A DNA stretch of 64,000 bases, from positions 2,131,001-2,195,000 of the forward strand of contig NC_015976.1 in NCBI RefSeq assembly GCF_000283515.1, in the 5' to 3' direction. This stretch comes from Sphingobium sp. SYK-6 (GTDB lineage Bacteria; Pseudomonadota; Alphaproteobacteria; Sphingomonadales; Sphingomonadaceae). Under the pieces are notes generated by a model, which was given only the letters and a program-made list of their open reading frames with translations, did no database searches and was not told the origin of the DNA. A program made the position numbers and the translations under genes. Below are positions 26,615-35,868 of the stretch, piece by piece (positions within the stretch are counted from its first letter, which is position 1; the number at the start of each line of letters is the position of its first letter).

Positions 26615-26666
26615 AGTGAATATGGCCGATTTATAGAATATTCGACCATCTGTCCATATCCACTGA
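26615..26666. promoter_or_regulatory. Inverted repeat upstream of the AbiEi-like gene
   Basis: Arms CAGTGAATATGG (26615-26626) and CCATATCCACTG (26655-26666) are inverted with 11 of 12 positions matching. A second, inner pair, ATGGCCGA and TCGACCAT, lies between them, and the spacer is AT-rich. The site ends 12 nt before the start codon of the AbiEi-like gene, where promoter and operator would overlap. In studied AbiE systems the antitoxin binds inverted repeats at its own promoter, so this is the likely autoregulatory operator. Confidence 0.65.
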
Positions 26667-27163
26667 TCAGGAAATTTTCCGCTTATGCAACACGCGGTCC
26701 CGTTCTGATAGGGGTGCCACACCCGCTGACGCCTTGATCGAAAGTCGGCGGGATGAACCGCCCGTTATCGTGCCGTTTCAGTTCCAAGGGAATTCAGCAG
26801 CATGGTGTTGGATGCACCGGCTGTCAATTAGCTCTTGCCTCCGCGCGGTTCCCATGCACAAATGCCTGCGCTCCCATGAAATCTGGGAGTGGGGCGTGGA
26901 AACCCCGTTCACCATGGCTCGGTCACATTTTTGGGGCCGGGTGGCATGTGCGTATGTCCAGCCGGTAACGGTAAAGGCGCATGCGCCTGTGGTGAACAGG
27001 TTTCCAACATCCGGCTTCGGCCGTCGCTCCGAGTGGACATAGGTGCGGCGAATGGGGCGAAGAGATCAATCGGAAAATCAGGGCAATGCGGCCGCGGTGA
27101 TCGACCCGGCCGATGGCAATATTGCGTCGGGAGTGACGGCTTCTCTCGCGGCGAGCGAATGCC
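26667..27163. other. Long gene-free stretch before the lasso sigma-factor gene
   Basis: About 500 bp between the AbiE operator and the ECF sigma gene. It contains no ORF with protein-like composition, and the short open frames look random. Part of it is G+C-rich, part AT-rich (26670-26720). It must contain the promoter of the sigma/anti-sigma/receptor operon. I see no palindrome matching the one in front of the precursor gene. It may be scar DNA left where the lasso module joined the element. Confidence 0.35.
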
Positions 27164-27709
27164 ATGGTCAATGATGCTCACACCAGTAGCGATGGCGCAC
27201 ATGCGGCCGATGACGATGATCTGATCGTCCGCCTCTATCAGGAGGAGAATCCCCGGCTGGTGCGGTATTTTTACCGGAACTCGGTCACGCGCGCGGAAGC
27301 GGATGAGCTCGCGCAGGAAACCTTTCTTCGGTTCGTCCGGAGCGGCGCCGCAAAAATGCTGACCTCGCCGCAGCATTATCTCAGGCGTATCGCGACCAAC
27401 CTGCTGCGCGATTGGGTAGACCGTTCATCTACACGCGTATCCAAACTCAAAAGCCCCCTGTCGGACGCTGCTGAAATCCCGGGCGATTCAGATCAGCATC
27501 GCGCCCTGGCCGCACGGGAGGACCTGGCCTTCTGTGAAAAGCTGCTGTTGGACCTTGAACCATTCGATCGAGAAATATTCCTGCTCAACCGCGTTGACGG
27601 TTATAGTTTTCGCGATATCGGAAAGCGCATGGGGCTGAGCGAGTGGGCGGTGAAGAGGAACATGCTCAAAACATTGGGCCATCTGATGGCAAGGATGGAA
27701 GACCGATGA
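27164..27709 (+). CDS. FecI-like ECF sigma factor of the lasso cluster
   Basis: 181 residues with region 2 (LIVRLYQEENPRLVRYFYRNSVTRAEADELAQETFLRFVR) and region 4 (LEPFDREIFLLNRVDGYSFRDIGKRMGLSEWAVKRNML), the ECF sigma layout. Its stop codon overlaps the FecR start (ATGA). In FecI/FecR/TonB-receptor systems the receptor signals substrate arrival through FecR, which releases the sigma factor to transcribe the receptor operon. Here the ligand is likely the lasso peptide itself, because isopeptidase and biosynthesis genes adjoin. No strong Shine-Dalgarno site precedes ATG 27164. Confidence 0.88.
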   Translation: MVNDAHTSSDGAHAADDDDLIVRLYQEENPRLVRYFYRNSVTRAEADELAQETFLRFVRSGAAKMLTSPQHYLRRIATNLLRDWVDRSSTRVSKLKSPLSDAAEIPGDSDQHRALAAREDLAFCEKLLLDLEPFDREIFLLNRVDGYSFRDIGKRMGLSEWAVKRNMLKTLGHLMARMEDR

Positions 27710-28734
27710 CGGAGGGGCATGATCCCAGGCTCTCGATCGAGGATCAGGCGAGACTTTGGGTGCTCGAATGCAAAGATGATCCGGCAAGGCGTGCTGCCGC
27801 GATGCGCTGGTGCGATGAGGCTGCCGAACATCGGATAGCCTTCGACGAAGCTGAGGCAAAATTGATGCGTCTTGATGCCGCGGGTGAGAGTCTCCGCTCC
27901 CGCGAACCTGAGGGCCAAAATATGCCTTCTCGTCAAGGGCTTTGGAAACTGGCGATCGCCGCCTCGGTGATAGGCCTGCTGGTCATCGGCATATTGGGCT
28001 TCAGGAAGGAAGTGGGCCAGCCCGAGGGGCAGCGAGAAGTCGCGGTAGGAGGCGGTCACGTGCAGGACGACCCTCTCGTGCTCAGCACGAAAAGGGGAGA
28101 GGTGCGCAAGGTCACGCTTACCGATGGATCCGTGGTGACGCTCGATAGCGACAGCCGCCTGCTGGTTTGGATGCGATCGGAGCGACGGGATCTCGAACTC
28201 GATCATGGGCGGGTTCATTTTGAAGTGGCGCATGACCGCGCTCGCCCGTTCACTGTAATGGCTGACGGCGGTTCGACGACGGCGCTCGGAACCGTGTTTG
28301 ATGTGGAACGGCGCGCTCAATGCAAGGTAAATATCGTGCTCTTCGAAGGAAAGGTCGCCGTCACCCCGCCCTGTCAGCGGCAGCAGGTCGACGGTCCGGT
28401 TGTGAAACGATATCTCGAACCCGGTGAAAGACTTCGCTATTCTGCGTCCGCGGCCCAGGAGGCACCAGCTGTTCCTGAAGCTGCACCGGAAAACGAAGGG
28501 CAATGGGTGACCGGCGTGAAGAGTTATAATGACGAAACCGTAGGTTCGATATTGGCTGAGGTGAACCTCTATTCACAGGTACAACTGGTTGCCGATACGC
28601 CCGAGATCGCCAACATGCGCGTGAGCGCCGATCTGCATATCCGCAACCCGCAGAATGTCGCAAAACATCTTGCCCGTTCTCTCGGTCTGACCGTCGAGTT
28701 TCAAGGCAACGACAAGATCATCCTCAAGAAGTAG
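27706..28734 (+). CDS. FecR-like anti-sigma factor/periplasmic sensor
   Basis: 342 residues from ATG 27706, overlapping the sigma stop by 4 nt. The cytoplasmic N terminus (RLSIEDQARLWVLECK) is followed by one membrane helix (GLWKLAIAASVIGLLVIGILGF) and a periplasmic FecR domain (TKRGEVRKVTLTDGSVVTLDSDSRLLVWM, DGGSTTALGTVFDVER). The C-terminal part (VNLYSQVQLVADTPEIANMRVSADLHIRN) resembles the STN-like region that touches the receptor. It transmits receptor occupancy to the FecI-like sigma factor. Confidence 0.88.
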   Translation: MTEGHDPRLSIEDQARLWVLECKDDPARRAAAMRWCDEAAEHRIAFDEAEAKLMRLDAAGESLRSREPEGQNMPSRQGLWKLAIAASVIGLLVIGILGFRKEVGQPEGQREVAVGGGHVQDDPLVLSTKRGEVRKVTLTDGSVVTLDSDSRLLVWMRSERRDLELDHGRVHFEVAHDRARPFTVMADGGSTTALGTVFDVERRAQCKVNIVLFEGKVAVTPPCQRQQVDGPVVKRYLEPGERLRYSASAAQEAPAVPEAAPENEGQWVTGVKSYNDETVGSILAEVNLYSQVQLVADTPEIANMRVSADLHIRNPQNVAKHLARSLGLTVEFQGNDKIILKK

Positions 28735-28780
28735 CGTCCCCTCCGCTCAATTCGGAATTCCTCCCGTCTGACCCTCTGAA

Positions 28781-28801
28781 CGCATCCAGCGATGCGCTTT
28801 T
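28781..28801 (+). terminator. Short hairpin with T-run between FecR and receptor genes
   Basis: Stem CGCATC (28781-28786) with GATGCG (28791-28796) and loop CAGC, followed by CTTTT. A 6-bp stem with a short T-run is weak and could attenuate rather than fully stop transcription, letting the receptor gene be expressed from both the operon promoter and a promoter of its own. It lies 47 nt after the FecR gene and about 20 nt before the receptor start. Confidence 0.4.
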
Positions 28802-28822
28802 CATCAGGTCTGGGGGATAGGC

Positions 28823-31384
28823 ATGCGAGCGGTTCGTAGCGGTTTTCTTATAGGCATTGCAGTCAGTGCTTTGATCGCGGTTTCTCCGGCTTCGGCGCAG
28901 GCGGACAAGTCTGTCGCCTTCGATCTCCCGGCCCAACCGCGTACCGAGGCCCTTCGCAAAGTCGCGCGGGAGGGTGGTTTGGAGTTTTCCGCGCCCGCCG
29001 ATCCGCTGCGCGCAAAAAAGTCGAAGCGCCTAAAGGGAACCTACACGATTGAGGATGCCGCAAGACGTCTACTTGCTGGGACGCCATTGACTGCGGATGT
29101 AACCGATGGCGCGCTGATCGTGCGGGAGAGCAGCTTTACGGCAAAAAACGATAGGTCGGAAAACGGTGAGAATGAAATCATAGTCACTGGTTCACATCTC
29201 AAATCAGCCGAAAGCGCGTCACCGACCATTACGATACGTGCCTCTGACGTCGCATTAGCCGGACAGACTGACTTGGGCGAGGCGATCCGATCCTTGCCTC
29301 AGAACTTCAGCGGCGGCCAGAACCCGGGCGTTGCATCGGGTGCAAATGGCATTGCCAATCAGAACCTCGACGCGAGTTCTACTCCCAATCTGCGTGGTCT
29401 GGGTGGCGACGCAACGTTGGTGTTACTGAACGGCCATCGTTTGTCGTACGGATCGTTCGTCCAGGCGGTTGACATCAGCGCTGTGCCACTCGCCAGCGTT
29501 GAAAGGATCGACGTTGTCGCGGACGGTACGTCGGCGATTTATGGCTCGGACGCGGTTGGCGGCGTCGTCAATATCATACTCAAGCACGCCTATGACGGCG
29601 TCAATTTAACGGCCACGTTGGGAGGAGCCACCGACGGTGGGAACTTCCTTCAACAATATAGCGGAGTGGCGGGAAGGACGTGGAACAGCGGTGGAGTTGT
29701 CCTGTCCTATAGCCACCAAGCCAATGCCGCTATTTTCTCAAATGAGCGAAATTATACAGCATATATGCCGGAGGGCGGTACTATCTATCCTCGCGTTAAT
29801 CAGGATAGTGTCGTGGCGAGCGCCCATCAGACACTGTCATCGACGGTAGATTTCAATATCGATGCAGCCTACAGCAACCGGCGTTCTTTCATGGCGCAGG
29901 CGACTGATTACGGTGTTTCATATGTGAATCGCCCCGATGTTACATCTTATTCGGTAACACCCTCTTTGCGCATTGGTTTGGCGACCGGATGGGAAGCACA
30001 CGTCTCGGCGACCTATGGCGAGAGCAAGCTGGTTTACGACCAGGAAACACTCAACAACAGCAGTGCCTCGTCCCGTTCCACCGGCTTCTACAAAAACAGG
30101 ATCGTCAACCCCGAGGGCTATGTGACCGGCTCGATAGGCGATGTTATCGCTCATCCAATCGAACTCGTGTTCGGTGCGGGCTATCGTTACAATAGCTATC
30201 GCTATGCTCCTTCGACGGCATCATTCCGCTATGGCGGATCGATCAACAGCTACTACGGTTTCTCAGAGTTCAAGCTTCCTTTCATCGCGCCCGAGGACGC
30301 GTCTCCGTTAGGCGACCGTCTGATCCTGAACGCCGCGCTACGCTATGAGCGTTATCCAAGAATAGCGTCGGTCGCGGTGCCGAAACTCGGTCTCATTTAC
30401 GGCGCTTCTCCCGATTTCGACCTGAAAGTGACCTGGGGAAAATCCTTCAAGGCTCCGACGCTCGATCAACGCTATCAATTGCGCGGCGCTTACCTCGATT
30501 CAACCAGTTATATGGGCGGCGAAAGATTTCCCGCTGGATCCACCGTGCTGACCGACTATGGCGGCAACACTGATTTGAAGCCGGAGCGTGCAAACACTTG
30601 GTCGGCGACGATCGACCTCCATCCTCGTGCGGTTGACGGGCTTCATGCCTCTGCCACTTACTTTCACATCAGCTATCGGGACCGCATCATCCAGCCTGTG
30701 TCGGGCGCCGCTATGTTCACGGCGCTCGCAGATCCGGCCTATGATCCGGTAGTCAACTATTCTCCGACGTTTGCCGACATCGAGAATATTCTGTCCAATG
30801 CCGCCTATTTCTACAACTTTGCCGGTAGCGATGACCGCAGCAAGATCGTTGCCATCATCAACAGCCGCTATACGAATGCGGCCCATCAGATGGTGCAGGG
30901 CATCGACCTCGTGGTAGATTATAAACTGCCGCTGCCGGGTAAGTCCAGTGTGACAGTCTCGGCAAATGGCGCATGGCTTTGGTCCGATCAGAATTTCACG
31001 GGGGACTCAGCGAAAATTACGCTTGCAGGCGCAATTTTCAACCCGCCGCGTTTTCGGGCAAGGGGCAGCGCTGTCTGGTCGGATAAGCAACTGACCTTGA
31101 GTGCCTATGTCAATCATCTGGGCGGCCTTTCGGACAACAGACAATCCCCATCGGTACGAGTTGGGACGCTCACCACGCTGGATATGTCAGCGCGATACAA
31201 AATCCCCCAAGGTGAGGGATCTTTGGGCGGCCTTGCTTTGCAGGTCAGTGCCCAGAATATCTTCAACCAGCGTCCTCCCTATGCGGCACCCAGCGGCGGC
31301 TACAGCTATTACGTGAACTACGACTCAACCAATTTCTCGCCGATCGGACGCTTTGTCAGCTTCACGATTTCGAAGGATTGGTAA
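28823..31384 (+). CDS. TonB-dependent receptor with STN signalling domain
   Basis: 853 residues: signal peptide (MRAVRSGFLIGIAVSALIAVSPASAQA), STN domain (FDLPAQPRTEALRKVAREG and TYTIEDAARRLLAGTPL), TonB box NEIIVTG, plug (LVLLNGHRLSYG, SVERIDVVADGTSAIYGSDAVGGVVNI) and a beta-barrel ending in a Trp. It is an outer-membrane uptake receptor able to signal through FecR. Position between FecR and the isopeptidase gene suggests it imports the lasso peptide, as proposed for related isopeptidase-type clusters in Caulobacterales and sphingomonads. Its base composition is noticeably less G+C-rich than the transfer genes. Confidence 0.92.
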   Translation: MRAVRSGFLIGIAVSALIAVSPASAQADKSVAFDLPAQPRTEALRKVAREGGLEFSAPADPLRAKKSKRLKGTYTIEDAARRLLAGTPLTADVTDGALIVRESSFTAKNDRSENGENEIIVTGSHLKSAESASPTITIRASDVALAGQTDLGEAIRSLPQNFSGGQNPGVASGANGIANQNLDASSTPNLRGLGGDATLVLLNGHRLSYGSFVQAVDISAVPLASVERIDVVADGTSAIYGSDAVGGVVNIILKHAYDGVNLTATLGGATDGGNFLQQYSGVAGRTWNSGGVVLSYSHQANAAIFSNERNYTAYMPEGGTIYPRVNQDSVVASAHQTLSSTVDFNIDAAYSNRRSFMAQATDYGVSYVNRPDVTSYSVTPSLRIGLATGWEAHVSATYGESKLVYDQETLNNSSASSRSTGFYKNRIVNPEGYVTGSIGDVIAHPIELVFGAGYRYNSYRYAPSTASFRYGGSINSYYGFSEFKLPFIAPEDASPLGDRLILNAALRYERYPRIASVAVPKLGLIYGASPDFDLKVTWGKSFKAPTLDQRYQLRGAYLDSTSYMGGERFPAGSTVLTDYGGNTDLKPERANTWSATIDLHPRAVDGLHASATYFHISYRDRIIQPVSGAAMFTALADPAYDPVVNYSPTFADIENILSNAAYFYNFAGSDDRSKIVAIINSRYTNAAHQMVQGIDLVVDYKLPLPGKSSVTVSANGAWLWSDQNFTGDSAKITLAGAIFNPPRFRARGSAVWSDKQLTLSAYVNHLGGLSDNRQSPSVRVGTLTTLDMSARYKIPQGEGSLGGLALQVSAQNIFNQRPPYAAPSGGYSYYVNYDSTNFSPIGRFVSFTISKDW

Positions 31385-31419
31385 TTGAATGAAGGTGGCC
31401 CGAGCCGCCCACGTGCCGA

Positions 31420-33462
31420 ATGGACTCCAAAATGAACTTGACGCTTATCGCGCATCTTGGATGCGCCCTGTTGACGTGCGCCGCGCTTCCCGCGCATGCT
31501 ACGTTGCGCGAAAATGCTCCATGCACCTTGGACATGGCGACGCCAGAGCTCCAAGAAATCCGCGTGGTCAACAAGGATGACCTTCTCCGTTTGCGGGATT
31601 TTGGTGCGCTGGGCGTCGGCAGCAATCCCGCTCCGTTCAGTGCATCTGCAGAAGGCCGAGTCGCGGCTTTGCAACTACGGCAGGCCGATGTAACTCATAA
31701 CCGCTATTGTACGGCGGTCGTTCTTATCGAGATAGACAAGCCCGGTCGTCCGATCGTCATCGATGACGCAGGCGAGATCGTCGCCGCAAATTCAACCCGA
31801 TATGGCATGACCGATCTCCCCCTCGGCATTCCGAAACCCACTCTACTTCGATGGTCGCGAGACGGAAGCCGATTGGCTTACACCAAGACATTCACAGACC
31901 GTTCGGAGATCTGGAGTTATAGTCGCTCGAGCCGTCGAACCAGCCGTGCAGTATCGAGCTCTGTGGACATACTTGATATGGCATGGTCGGATGATGGCAA
32001 GCGCCTGCTCTTTTCAAGCCAGCCGGACCTCGTCGCCGCGAGAGCCGCAATCGATTTCGAAAGCAAGCAGGGCTATCGGTATGACGAGCGTTTCTGGCCT
32101 CTTTCCAGCGATAGGCCCATGCCGCCGTCCAACATCCCGGTGGTCGATCGTGCCATAAATGCGGGCGATGGCACAGAGGTACCGTTGTCATCGCAAGATG
32201 AGACGACCCTCCATCCATCCAGAAACCGGCCCGCTGGCGCCATTGCCTATTCGTCAAGTCAGGGGGGCACACGCACTGCCTGGACCGCGCCCCAGACCGG
32301 AGCCCTGGATGCTGTAACGGAAATTCATATGCGATCGCCTCAGGACGATGAGACGGTTTGTCATTTTGCCGCGTGCCGTAACGTTTCAGCTTTATGGTGG
32401 TCTTCAGATGGGAAGCGCCTGATCTTCCAGCGCAGGGCTGGGGTCGCTGAGAGCCGGATGGAATTCTATTCGTGGACCCCAGGTTTGGCACCGCCACGCC
32501 GCCTGCTTGATACGGCGGACGCGCTTTTTGGCTGCATGCTGATCGGCTCCGATTTGCTGTGCGCGCAGGAGACATCCGTGCGACCCCGCACATTGATTGC
32601 GGTGAGCACCGCCACGGGTAAACGCCGTGAATTGTTCGATCCCAATCCGACCTTTCCATCGTTGATACTTGGTGCCGTCCGCCGGCTGGCTTGGTCGAAT
32701 GCCTTCGGCCTGGATACATTTGGCGATCTCGTTTTACCTCCCGGTTCGTCCGGAAAGCGCCTGCCCCTTGTGATCGTCCAATATGAATCCCGCGGGTTTC
32801 TACGAGGAGGCACTGGTGATGAATATCCAATACAAGCAATGGCCGCGCAGGGGCTTGCCGTGCTTAGCTTTAACAGACCACCTTGGTACGGTCTTACCCG
32901 GCATCCGGTGACGGATGAGCAGTTTTACGCTTTCAACAACGAGAATTTTGCGGACCGTCGAAGCAATCTCTCATCGTTGGAGCGGATCATTCACCAGTTG
33001 GATCGGGAAGGGATCATAGACGCTGACAGGGTCGTCATAACCGGGCAGAGTGATGGAGCCGTTACAGCCACCTTCGCACTTGCAAATTCATCGCTGTTTT
33101 CGGCTGCTATTTTGAGCACTTGCTGCGAAAGCGGGCCTGCTCAAGAGGCGAGCGGCCTGGCGCTGGATGATTTTTACGTTTCGATGGGTTATCCTGCGAC
33201 GCGTTCGAGTGGCAAGGAATTCTGGAGTGTCAATTCCATCGTTGATGCGAAGGATGCAAGAAAGGTTCCCATCTTAATTCAGTCCGCATCCAGTGAGTTC
33301 CGTATGGGATTGGCGACTTATCGGGACCTCTATCGGAAAGGGTGGCCGATAGAAATGTATGTCTATCCCGATGAAGGACACGTGAAGCTTCACCCCGCCC
33401 ATCGAGCAGCAGTCTATAGCCGCAATCTAGAATGGCTCAGCAAGTATCTTCAACACCAGTGA
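31420..33462 (+). CDS. Lasso peptide isopeptidase (AtxE2-like)
   Basis: 680 residues, with a signal-like start (MNLTLIAHLGCALLTCAALPAHA from the second Met at 31432), a beta-propeller-like middle and an alpha/beta-hydrolase C-terminal domain. The nucleophile is Ser544 in TGQSDGAVTA and the His is 654 in YPDEGHVKLHP. Glu626 in SSEFR lies 28 residues before the His, the spacing I recall for the Ser-His-Glu triad of AtxE2. This family cleaves the Gly-Asp/Glu isopeptide bond of a threaded lasso peptide to linearise it. It overlaps the cyclase gene tail to tail by 13 nt. Strong context support. Confidence 0.88.
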   Translation: MDSKMNLTLIAHLGCALLTCAALPAHATLRENAPCTLDMATPELQEIRVVNKDDLLRLRDFGALGVGSNPAPFSASAEGRVAALQLRQADVTHNRYCTAVVLIEIDKPGRPIVIDDAGEIVAANSTRYGMTDLPLGIPKPTLLRWSRDGSRLAYTKTFTDRSEIWSYSRSSRRTSRAVSSSVDILDMAWSDDGKRLLFSSQPDLVAARAAIDFESKQGYRYDERFWPLSSDRPMPPSNIPVVDRAINAGDGTEVPLSSQDETTLHPSRNRPAGAIAYSSSQGGTRTAWTAPQTGALDAVTEIHMRSPQDDETVCHFAACRNVSALWWSSDGKRLIFQRRAGVAESRMEFYSWTPGLAPPRRLLDTADALFGCMLIGSDLLCAQETSVRPRTLIAVSTATGKRRELFDPNPTFPSLILGAVRRLAWSNAFGLDTFGDLVLPPGSSGKRLPLVIVQYESRGFLRGGTGDEYPIQAMAAQGLAVLSFNRPPWYGLTRHPVTDEQFYAFNNENFADRRSNLSSLERIIHQLDREGIIDADRVVITGQSDGAVTATFALANSSLFSAAILSTCCESGPAQEASGLALDDFYVSMGYPATRSSGKEFWSVNSIVDAKDARKVPILIQSASSEFRMGLATYRDLYRKGWPIEMYVYPDEGHVKLHPAHRAAVYSRNLEWLSKYLQHQ

Positions 33463-35138
33463 CGGCACCACATCTCGACTTCGTGAAGATGCAGAACGCG
33501 GATGACATTCGTTTCGTTGGCACCATAAGCATCCAGCGCTGCCCGGATCGTCTTCACATCGATCATCTCTTGGCTTGCCAAAACCCCGGATTCCAAATCT
33601 ATAAGGATCCGCTTGCGGTTTAGATCAATGATTTGATAGACAAGGCCGTCGAACGCGCCCTTGAGTTTACGGCGGAGAACGTCTTGGGGCAGACGGGTCT
33701 TCATGACAGTTCGCGCCAAAGATCGATCCTGGCCACCTGTGAACCAGAACCATGTCGGGAAGGATAAGCACATCTCCACTAGGGGCTGAGAAAGTATCGG
33801 ATAAATGGTCGGCAATGTATCGACGATATTGAGATAGTCGGTCGATGCGGTTGCTCGAGCGATATTTCTGACGTGCTGCCTTTGCCCTGGATAACAATTT
33901 TTGACCGCTTCGAGCCAAGGGTGGAGTTGGGTGTCGCGCAAATCAACTGCTTCGCGTGATAACATCTCGGTTGTGTCTGGCCAAGCTGTCACTCTGGCCC
34001 GATCACGCACGGCCGCCATTGCTTGTCTCAAAACCATCGGTAGGGAAGCGCCTGTCGCACCGCATATGTCGAAGGCGGTTGTAGCCAAGCTGCGGGACAG
34101 CCCTGAATGAAGGAAGCGGTCAGCAAGCGGATATGATGAATGGAGCTTGCCGAATACGTTATCGCCGCCTCCGCCATTGAAGTGGGCGCTTGCGCCCTTT
34201 GCCTCCCCTTGCTTGGCAGCTGCCTTGTCGAATATCTGAGTGAACGATCTGGCAGATGGTCGGGGACGTGCTGCTGAGAGATTCTGTTCAACACATGATG
34301 CACGCGGATCGCAAAGGATAGCATCGAGGTCTAGTCCGAGACGGTTCGCGACACTTCCAGCGTAACGGCGTTCATCAGCTTGGGGAGATTCCGCAAAAAA
34401 CAGCAGAAGACTTGTGGGGCCGCAGTGTGATGCCAGCGCGGCTATGGCCGAAGAATCGAAGCCACCCGATAAGGAGACAAGCGGGTTGGGATAATGTCGG
34501 CACCAGGTGCCGATGATATTTGAAAAATTGCATTCCAGGAGGCCAACTGCTTGGCCAAAACTTATATCAAGGCGCGTCCCTATATGCTTCTCCGGTCTCC
34601 ACAGGAGATCGTGATGAATCTGATCGCTGGTAATGATGGCAATCTCGCCGGGGAGAACCTCCAAAATACCTTTCAGGCAGGTTTCGCGGCGGCGGCGGTC
34701 CGGAGCCAGAAGGCAATTTGCGAGACTTTTCCAATCGATTGGCGCGTTAATGCCTGAATCTTCGATGATTGCGCGCGCGTCGGTTGCGATTGAAATTCTT
34801 TCCGCGGTTTGAGCATAGTAGCATGGAACCATGCCCGATGGATCGCGGTATATTGCGATTGTCCTTTCTTGTATATCATACGCAATCGCAACAAATCGCC
34901 CCCATCGTTTATCGACAATTTGCCGCAATACGGCGATCGGATCTCCGTGCGCATGATTTTCATATGAATTTCCGAAATCAGTATCAAAGGCATCCCCAAT
35001 GATTATTACCTTGCCGCCGCATATAGTCTCGACTTGGAGATCGGAACTATGCGTCAAATTTTTGGGGAAGCTACTCAATGCCTGAGATCGACAGAGCGCC
35101 GATTCGATCTCCACGGATACAGCGAAGGTCGTGTTCAT
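33450..35138 (-). CDS. Lasso peptide macrolactam cyclase (asparagine synthetase-like C protein)
   Basis: 562 residues from ATG 35138, which overlaps the B stop by ATGA. The N-terminal glutaminase-like domain has Asn instead of Cys at position 2, so ammonia production is not expected. The ATP-pyrophosphatase loop SLSGGFDSSAI at about 222-232 and RRYAGSVANRLGLDL are visible. In this family the enzyme adenylates the side-chain carboxyl of ring residue Asp or Glu and joins it to the N-terminal amine of the core peptide. The gene is relatively AT-rich (for example 34861-34920 has 25 G/C in 60). Confidence 0.9.
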   Translation of the reverse strand: MNTTFAVSVEIESALCRSQALSSFPKNLTHSSDLQVETICGGKVIIIGDAFDTDFGNSYENHAHGDPIAVLRQIVDKRWGRFVAIAYDIQERTIAIYRDPSGMVPCYYAQTAERISIATDARAIIEDSGINAPIDWKSLANCLLAPDRRRRETCLKGILEVLPGEIAIITSDQIHHDLLWRPEKHIGTRLDISFGQAVGLLECNFSNIIGTWCRHYPNPLVSLSGGFDSSAIAALASHCGPTSLLLFFAESPQADERRYAGSVANRLGLDLDAILCDPRASCVEQNLSAARPRPSARSFTQIFDKAAAKQGEAKGASAHFNGGGGDNVFGKLHSSYPLADRFLHSGLSRSLATTAFDICGATGASLPMVLRQAMAAVRDRARVTAWPDTTEMLSREAVDLRDTQLHPWLEAVKNCYPGQRQHVRNIARATASTDYLNIVDTLPTIYPILSQPLVEMCLSFPTWFWFTGGQDRSLARTVMKTRLPQDVLRRKLKGAFDGLVYQIIDLNRKRILIDLESGVLASQEMIDVKTIRAALDAYGANETNVIRVLHLHEVEMWCRHWC

Positions 35139-35809
35139 CGCATCACCAAAATGACGCGGAAGCCCGTCACAGTTTCCAAGCTCTGGCACAATACCGCGTC
35201 ATCATGCTGAACCCAGCAGTGCGCCTGAAATGGGTCGGTCTGCACTCCAAATATGATTTTTGACGACACTCCGCGCCTGGTTATGAAACGCTGCAACGCC
35301 AATGCATCCGGCAAGCATCGAGATGCTCGTGGAAAGAGAAGAGTCGCGCGGTAAAATGCGGCCAGGGCATTCATCATGCGCCGAGAATGCTTGGCCGTTT
35401 GCGATACCGGCGAGCGCGCCGGGGCCTCCGCGACATTGAGCAGGGTCCTGAGCGCAAAGCGTTTTATGGCCCAGTGGAAGAACGAAAGCCAAAAAATGGC
35501 AGCAGCGTATTCGACCAAGAACTTGATTGTCGTAGGATGTGACCCTTCATCACCGACGATACAATACCTAATCGGAAGAGTTTGATCTCTTGATATAGAA
35601 GGGGGCTGATCTACGGACACAAAAAGACCGGCCCTATTCAGACCTTCTATTTCACTTGATCCAATCAGGATGCCGTCAGCCCAATTTCTGAGCGCTTGCG
35701 CCAGATGAGGGGTAAGCTCGAAATAGCGGTCACGATTGACGTCAAGCACGAGCATGCGGTCATGATAATCGCAAAAGCCGACGCCATGTCTGAGCGCGAT
35801 GAAGGGCAT
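35135..35809 (-). CDS. Lasso leader peptidase B protein (RRE plus transglutaminase-like domain)
   Basis: 224 residues. The N-terminal PqqD-like RRE domain (about 5-75) recognises the leader; the C-terminal domain is transglutaminase-like, with catalytic Cys165 in RCLPDALAL and His197 in AHCWVQHDDAVL. In the sequence pattern I know (HAWVxx..VLND) an Asp lies 12 residues after the His; here that position is Gln (CQSLETV). Function by family: ATP-dependent removal of the leader to expose the core N terminus. It follows the precursor gene by 59 nt and is translationally coupled to the cyclase. Confidence 0.85.
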   Translation of the reverse strand: MPFIALRHGVGFCDYHDRMLVLDVNRDRYFELTPHLAQALRNWADGILIGSSEIEGLNRAGLFVSVDQPPSISRDQTLPIRYCIVGDEGSHPTTIKFLVEYAAAIFWLSFFHWAIKRFALRTLLNVAEAPARSPVSQTAKHSRRMMNALAAFYRATLLFPRASRCLPDALALQRFITRRGVSSKIIFGVQTDPFQAHCWVQHDDAVLCQSLETVTGFRVILVMR

Positions 35810-35868
35810 GATGAGATGCCGCGGAGAACCCGGCTCGAGACATAGGCTCGAGCCAGATCCATCGCTGA

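Noticed and set aside
26734..27042. Open frames in the gap before the ECF sigma gene
   Set aside because: Random-looking composition in all frames and no ribosome sites; kept only as a gene-free stretch.
33450..35138. Genuine asparagine synthetase
   Set aside because: The N-terminal Cys needed for glutamine hydrolysis is absent, and the gene lies in a lasso cluster next to precursor and B genes.
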